DNA of 64,000 bases, from NCBI RefSeq assembly GCF_963678635.1, contig NC_087062.1, positions 58,606,129 through 58,670,128 of the forward strand, read 5' to 3'. Positions within the stretch are counted from its first letter, which is position 1, and every line of letters starts with the position of its first letter. Positions 58,436-64,000 of the stretch are shown here, in pieces. The DNA is from Symsagittifera roscoffensis (taxonomy: Eukaryota; Xenacoelomorpha; Acoela; Convolutidae). A program made the translations under genes and the position numbers. The notes beneath the pieces were generated by a model. That model saw only the letters and a program-made list of their open reading frames with translations. It did not search any database and was not told the origin of the DNA.

Positions 58436-59235
58436 ATTTAATGATTTTTCTCGGGTTAGATACGGTATGCGGTATTTTAAAAAAAAGTACACATGTAAAA
58501 GAGGTGTTTGAAAATTGGTTGAATTAATTGTAAATCCGACCTTTTTGTCGGAATTCTTGATTGCAAATTTGGCAATAAATCAATTACATGAAGTAATAAA
58601 CTTGATAAGGAAAGTAGTCATAGGCCATATGATGATGTTGTGAAGACGCAACGTCATGACAAATCCTTCTAGCCTTATATAAAAACGCCAAACTTAACAA
58701 GCATTTTACAAAGAAATATACTCATTTAACACACTAGTATAGTTATTGCGAACATTTTCATCCCCTCTAATCTGTAATCAATCATAGATAACATAATATA
58801 AGTTGAGAACCAGATACTATGCCATAAAAATTCACATGCCAAATCATAACCACAAGCATTATTTTTTCATCTTGGAAATAACTGATATTGGTAACTAGTT
58901 CAGAGCCGATTAGGTTAATTGACGTTGTCTGTGGTTATAATCGGACAAAGGCCGCTTGCATGAACCAGTGTATATTTTTTACAAAAAGAAAAACGTTTTC
59001 AACTAAAGTTTTTGGTAGAAAATTGAATCCCGTACTCAGAAGAGTCACCTTTGTCCCCCATACGATTAAATAACGAACAACCTGTGCAGTTGTTGGTGAT
59101 GTTATTATGCTGTTTCAGGTTGTGTTGTTCGTGAATGAGAGGATAAATGACTACATATAGCTGGCCTGTTCTAGTTTCTGTTTTCTTCTGTTTAGTATGT
59201 TGTGGTGTAGTATGGTGTAATGTATGTATGGCCCA

Positions 59236-59435
59236 TCATGACTGTATGGCCTGTTGTCTTAGCTCCTCCCTCTTAGTGTAGGGCAGTTTGGCACAGTTGG
59301 GACAGAGTATCTCCTGCTGGTCTGTGATGAAGCCTTTGCCCACCAGATTCTCCCCGCAGTTGGGTCCGTCACAGTTGAAGCACTCGTTGTGCCAGTGGCG
59401 TCCATCGAACGAAATAAACTTCGTACCGCCAATGC
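59236..59435 (-). CDS. FHL: FHL terminal exon (last LIM)
   Basis: Acceptor GTTTAG just above 59435. It encodes IGGTKFISFDGRHWHNECF, NLVGKGFITDQQEILCPNC and a basic tail to TGA at 59236. The two zinc modules are separated by DGPN, where LIM domains normally have two residues. Confidence 0.93.
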
Positions 59436-62165
59436 CTAAACAAATTTAATGCATAGTATATCTTCTTCTCCGACAACGAGAAAACTGGCAACAGGAGTGA
59501 AAGAAAGAAAGCCGCCATATATGATTTCAATACCTTCTGTTGCCTTCATGAATGAAGATTATCGGCTCTTTGCCACCCCAACATCTTAGAATTTTCAATT
59601 TTGAGTACCTAGACTTACATCGTCATTATGTAATGAAATTTGCGACTGGCGCAGATTTCGTCATGATGCAGATCGAGTCTAAAAATGGGACCAAATCTGC
59701 TGGTAAAAGGGACAAAATCTTTTCACACCCAGTATTGCATGTTGAACAATCTAACAAATTATGCTAGCAAATTATTATGCTATATTTCTTTCCGCTGATC
59801 ATAACCCCACCCCGTCTCACCCGGCCGATAACTTTGCCTAGGAAAACGACAACTTAGCCACTAATACAGCCCTTAGTTGTGATTTTGTTAAAAGTGAAAT
59901 TTTTGTTTATGATAACATACCTGTGATCGGTTTGTTACATGCCGTGCAACGCTTGGCAAACAGTTCGCCAAAGCAGTCGGCGCAGTAGGGCTTGTTGTCG
60001 CGTGAGGTGAACTTCTGGCCGACGAGATTGTTCTTGCAGTTAGTGCATCCGAAGCAGTCGCGATGGTAGGGCTCGTTCCTGTAGAGCACTCCTCCGGTCA
60101 TGATGGGCTGAGCACATGCCTTGCACTTGGGTGCAAATAGGTCGTTGAAGCACTGTATGCAGTAGGGCTGGTTGTCCTTGGGCATGAAGCTGTTGCAGCC
60201 GATGACTGTGCTGCAGTTGGTGCACTTGAAGCACTCCTCATGCCACTGCTGTCCATTCCACTCCAGCTTCTTCATTCCTGCATACCAAGCACACACAAAC
60301 AAACAAACAGTACACAATACAACACAGTCAGAGTAAGGAAAATAACAAAGTGATGTCTAAAATGTATCCCGGCAATTGCGTATCTTTAAAGAATAACGAC
60401 TTTATCAAGTTTTAAACCCTGCTTTTAAGTAAACAAGACTGCTCGTATCAGGGCGAAGCCCTGAATAATCCGACTGCCCTTTAATGGGTCTCAAACAAGT
60501 TTAGGGAAATTATTATTGGCGAACTATGAATTTTGAGCTGTCAAATTTTATGTCCAATTTTAATAAGAGCAGTTAGTTATTGCCTCAACTCAGTTTGAAA
60601 AAAATTTGTAGAGCGGGATAATTTGCCACGTGTAAAAATACAAAACGAGCAGGTTTGCAGGACTCATGGCAGGATACTATAGTGGTGAGCACATGCAGCT
60701 AGGACCATGCAGATCAAGGAAGCGATCCCCTTAGGGAGCAAAAAGTTTTGTGAAATTAATCTGAATGAAAAAACACCACGAGAAAATATATTCCTCACTT
60801 TTTTCGAAAGCTTCAAAAGTCTAATGAAAAAAATGGTTCTCTAGTTTTTCCAACTGTTTATAAAAAATTACGGATAATTTAAATTCGGGGAATTTTTTTT
60901 CCTCCCCAAAAATTTCGATTTTTAAACTAGCAGTTTTTTAATAGAACTTATTTATTTCATTCAAAATTGTTGTTCTGAGTTCAAAAAAACTTCATTTTTC
61001 ATCAATTTTGGCAAATTTGCGGGTTTTAACGATTGCCAATTTGGCCAAATTAAGACAGTTACTGTGCGATATACTTCGACGTAGTAACTCGTAAGCGCAG
61101 ATTTAATCCATCTTAGAAATCGTTCCAAACTGAATTGAGGCTTGCGTTTTGGTCTATTTAATACTTTGCTATATTCAAAATATATCACTTTGTACTTCAA
61201 ATAACGTGTGGGGGAATTATCCAAACAAAACGAATAAAACTTGAAATTTGAAATGCGTTTTTCTCAAATTGGGTTAATTTTAGAGAAAAAATGGTTACAA
61301 CCAATCTTGCTTAAAATTAATATGGTGCAAGTCGTTTTTCAAAATTGGGGCCCAAAAATTTACCGCAAAAACAATCATTTTGGGCTTATTTTAGTCAATC
61401 AAAATTAATCCAAACTTATTTGTTCATTAACTGACAAAACTATGTCACTGCAAGCTTTTTATATAGCCCAACAAAATTTAACAAGATTTAATCTCTATAA
61501 ATGGGCGCAAACGGTTTTTAAAATCTTTTTAATAGAAACAAATGGTGTTTTATATAGTAAAAATGACATTTTTTGGCTATGAAACAAAATTAAATATGTT
61601 TATACAAAGCTGAGAAAATTACATTTTTCTTAATATTTGTTGGAGTACATTAGAAGTTTGCAGTGATATATTTGCACAGGCGTGCAGTGATAAGGTTGAA
61701 AAGAAATATAGTTTTGGGCACGAATTTTGAGTTGGTACGAGTTTTAACCAAGTTGCGCTATTTTATTTCTGTAAAATTTTAGCAATATTTGTCTTCGTCC
61801 TTTTTCGTCTAAATTTTACCCAATTTGAGAAAAACGCGTATTAAATATCAATTTTCATTCGTTTCGCCCGGATAACTTGAATCAGCACTGCATTACTGTA
61901 AATCAGCACCATAGAAAATAAAATGCAGTCAGTGCATTCAGGGCTTCGCACAGATACGAGCACTTGTGGTAAGATCAATTCTGTAATTACCTGCTTTGAA
62001 CACAGCACCGCATCCGTCGCACTTGGCACCGAACTTCTCGTCGTAGCAGTTATCACAGAAGAGGGCGTCATTGCGGGACCCGAACAGTCGGTCCACTAGC
62101 GAGACGTCACAGTTCGAACACTTGAAACATCTCTCGTGCCAATGTTTATCCTTGTACGACAAATC
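59236..62165 (-). CDS. FHL: Four-and-a-half-LIM (FHL) protein, three 3' coding exons
   Basis: FHL proteins are zinc-binding adaptor proteins of the cytoskeleton and nucleus that bridge integrins, actin structures and transcription factors. Exons 62165-61991, 60277-59921 and 59435-59236 join in phase into 244 codons including the stop. They cover four LIM domains in FHL order: DLSYKDKHWHERCFKCSNC, then two LIMs in the middle exon (KDNQPYCIQCF, MTGGVLYRNEPYHRDCFGC), and a last LIM ending CPNCAKLPYTKREELRQQ. The KDNQ, ITGG and GTKFISF motifs are FHL-specific. The first exon here begins in phase 0. The half LIM and start codon lie at or beyond 62166, to the right. Confidence 0.93.
59921..60277 (-). 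CDS. FHL: FHL middle exon (two LIM domains)
   Basis: Encodes MKKLEWNGQQWHEECFKC to CNKPITG, with all zinc ligands present in both LIM domains. Acceptor TATGCAG, donor GTATGT, phase 1 at the end. Confidence 0.95.
60434..61966. repeat. Two family H ends in inverted orientation within an FHL intron
   Basis: The left end CAAGACTGCTCGTATCAGGG (60434) with the perfect AGGGCGAAGCCCT stem faces the right end, CTTCGCACAGATACGAGCAC, ending at 61966. Inside, ~61220-60960 is family H in minus orientation (CGTTCCAAACTGAATT, TTGCCAATTTGGCCAAATTA). It may be one element with inverted ends or two opposed copies. Confidence 0.6.
61991..62165 (-). CDS. FHL: FHL exon (first full LIM seen)
   Basis: Encodes DLSYKDKHWHERCFKCSNCD, then SRNDALFCDNCYDEKFGAKC and DGCGAVFKAG. 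Acceptor TTTGTAG, donor GTAATT. Confidence 0.94.
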
Positions 62166-64000
62166 CTACAAACGACACAATCCAATGGATGCAAAAATTT
62201 TTCTGACATGTGGCAATAACTCAACTGGTTATTTGAGAAAAAAAGTCATAGTTTAACTGTTTTACACTGGAAACACTATTTCCAAACTGGCAACATCTTC
62301 AAGAATTAAAACATAGCCAAACATATGAATGGGAAAATGAAAAAAACTCAAGCAAACCGAAAAAATAAATAAATTAAAAGTTTTTGAACGTTTTTGAACG
62401 AGTTCCAAATTTACGAAGTTAAATTTCTCTGAATTTCATGAACTTTTTTATTATTGGCATTTTTCTTAAAGTTATACCTTTTAGAGAAAACTGGATCAAT
62501 GAGTAATTTTTTAAATTCCTCTGGGAATTCATAAAATTAAAATCTGTTTTTGAAAATAGAAATCATTCAGATTTTGGCTCTTTTCCACTCCCCCATTGTT
62601 CAAACTTTCTTATTTTTCTTGATGATTTACGTGTTATTAGGGTAAAGTTCGTCATGTTACGATGAAAATCTAAATCTTGAAGGAAAATCGTTAATTTGTA
62701 CACCATTCCAATTTTCATTCCACTTTGACAGCGCTAAAATATTTTTTCAAATTTAAAATCGAAAGGTGAAAAAAAGTGCAAAAGAACAAAAAAGTCCTTG
62801 GAAAATTTTACCTTGAAAATTCAAAAAAACGGAATGGCCCTGAAACTCTTTGAACTTCTAGAAAAACAAATAATGACTGACACTTTTTATATTAAACTAA
62901 ACCACCTTTGAGAATACTGGATCAATAGGTAAAGCTTTCAGTTCGCTGGGAAATCTGATAAGTAAATTTCATTTTCGAAATTAGAAGTAGATCATCTTTT
63001 TGTGATTTCTACAATTTTGCTGTTCAAACGTAGAGTTTGCCTTTCATCTAAAAAGAGTAAAATGAACTCATAAAGAAATTAAAATCAAACCGCGAAAAAA
63101 AATAATTTAAGCCTGAAAAATTTTTGTAAGACGTTTACTGGAAAAAAAATTGAAAGAAAAAATCATCACCACCTATACAAAGATTTGAACGCTAGAATTC
63201 TTCCTCCCACATTTGTATTATGGATCAGTTTTTGACCAGATGGGTGATAATACATTTTGAGGTATGCAAAAAATTCGTTCGGAACTATTTATTTGATCAT
63301 GCAAAATTGCTTTGCATTTTTGAAACGTCAAATTAAATGCATGGGTCAAAATTCAGCTGTAGAGGGAAACAGAAAGAAGCAAGATCGCGCATAGAAAATT
63401 ATTTGATAAAAATTGGACCGTCGATATGAACTATTTTTTTTTTCGAAAATCAGCCGGATCGGTTGGCGGTCAAATAATCGAGGTGGATTGACCACAGAAA
63501 GGTTTATTACTCTTTAAAGCACTCAGCACTAAAACTGTCTTCGCTTTCTCTTTCTTTTCTCCCACACCTCACATAAAAGTCAGTTTTATGGAGTAAAGAG
63601 GGGTTTTACATGGTACAATATGAAGACGAAATATGTTTAAAATCGATCACTGAAAATTAATACAAGCTACCCTCTTTAAAACATCAAGTTTTAATTAAAT
63701 GAAATAAGTTTTTCCCTGCATTTTTGTACGAATGCAGTTAAGAATGAAGACACAACAATTGTTTCTCGGTCTTCTAATAAAAATTGACACACCGTAAGGG
63801 CTATGATATTTTTGCTACTAAGTTGATGGGGCTATAATGGGAAACACCCCACAAGTTTAAAATTGATCACTCAAGATTGATGCAAGGTACCCCCTTTAAA
63901 ACATCAAATTTTAATTATATGAAATAAGTTTTTCCAAAAGAATTTAACCATTCTAGTTTTTAGATTTTGTCCTAACTGAACAAAATAATTGAAAGCGATA
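62166..64000. other. FHL intron or 5' flank
   Basis: No LIM exon was recognised. It holds an 81-bp direct repeat (63635-63715 and 63855-63935). Short segments near 62477 and 62903 (ACTGGATCAATRRGTAA, then CTSKGRAATTC) also resemble 8155-8220. Confidence 0.5.
63635..63935 (+). repeat. 81-bp direct repeat, two units 220 bp apart
   Basis: Units 63635-63715 and 63855-63935 share GTTTAAAAT, the CCCTCTTTAAAACATCA block and TGAAATAAGTTTTTCC, with scattered differences. Confidence 0.85.

Larger units (their letters stand above)
52030..59235. other. 7.2-kb intergenic stretch, repeat-rich
   Basis: A 141-codon minus-strand open stretch lies at 52450-52025, beside the LINE, with no recognised domain. 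Family H copies lie at 53982 and 54932. W-family and hAT-MITE sequences lie at 57235-58435. Regions 52450-53980 and 56000-57230 show nothing recognised. 58675 has a TATATAA within a TATA-box-like context but no adjacent gene. Confidence 0.5.

Noticed and set aside
58670-58700. TATA-box promoter (TATATAA at ~58675)
   Set aside because: The motif is plausible but common in AT-rich DNA, and no gene or exon follows it on the plus strand.

Overview
The window looks like AT-rich nuclear DNA of an invertebrate metazoan. Protein-coding segments are short, have higher GC, are bounded by GT/AG sites in compatible phases, and lie in long AT-rich introns and spacers full of non-autonomous repeats. No bacterial operon, rRNA or complete canonical tRNA was seen. 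There is one 200-base assembly gap (19877-20076).

Left third (1-15964): one DNA block is present twice, at 1-6541 (cut by the window edge) and 9537-15964, offset about 9.5 kb. Both copies end in the first coding exon of a membrane-receptor gene. In the left copy that exon is an orphan fragment that stops beside a ~390-bp palindrome. In the right copy it continues into the whole gene. Between the copies lie the last two exons of an eEF2-like gene (minus strand), with a 7-bp tandem duplication that breaks its frame.

15843-19657 (plus): eight exons join in phase into a 460-residue type I membrane protein: signal peptide, one divergent CUB domain, one LDLa module, one membrane segment, Cys/Trp-rich juxtamembrane region and acidic/basic/Gly-rich tail.

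21536-46211 (plus): a tubulin polyglutamylase of the TTLL6/TTLL13 type. The ATP-grasp core is spread over six exons, followed by a C-terminal exon with its own stop and poly(A) signal. Phase-compatible downstream exons suggest a longer isoform. The 5' exon was not found and may lie in the gap.

48087-52029: a LINE with a perfect 13-bp target-site duplication. It has a 2A-like peptide, a PHD-like finger, an APE endonuclease, a reverse transcriptase and C-terminal zinc fingers, and it carries several frame breaks.

59236-62165 (minus): the last three coding exons of a four-and-a-half-LIM (FHL) gene, whose 5' part lies beyond the right edge.

The rest is repeats: hAT-type MITEs with 8-bp target duplications, an abundant ~0.6-kb AT-rich family (called W here), elements with a short perfect hairpin at the left end (family H), and tRNA-headed SINE-like elements, several sharing a hairpin tail. 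The genes show no evident functional link beyond cytoskeleton or receptor roles.
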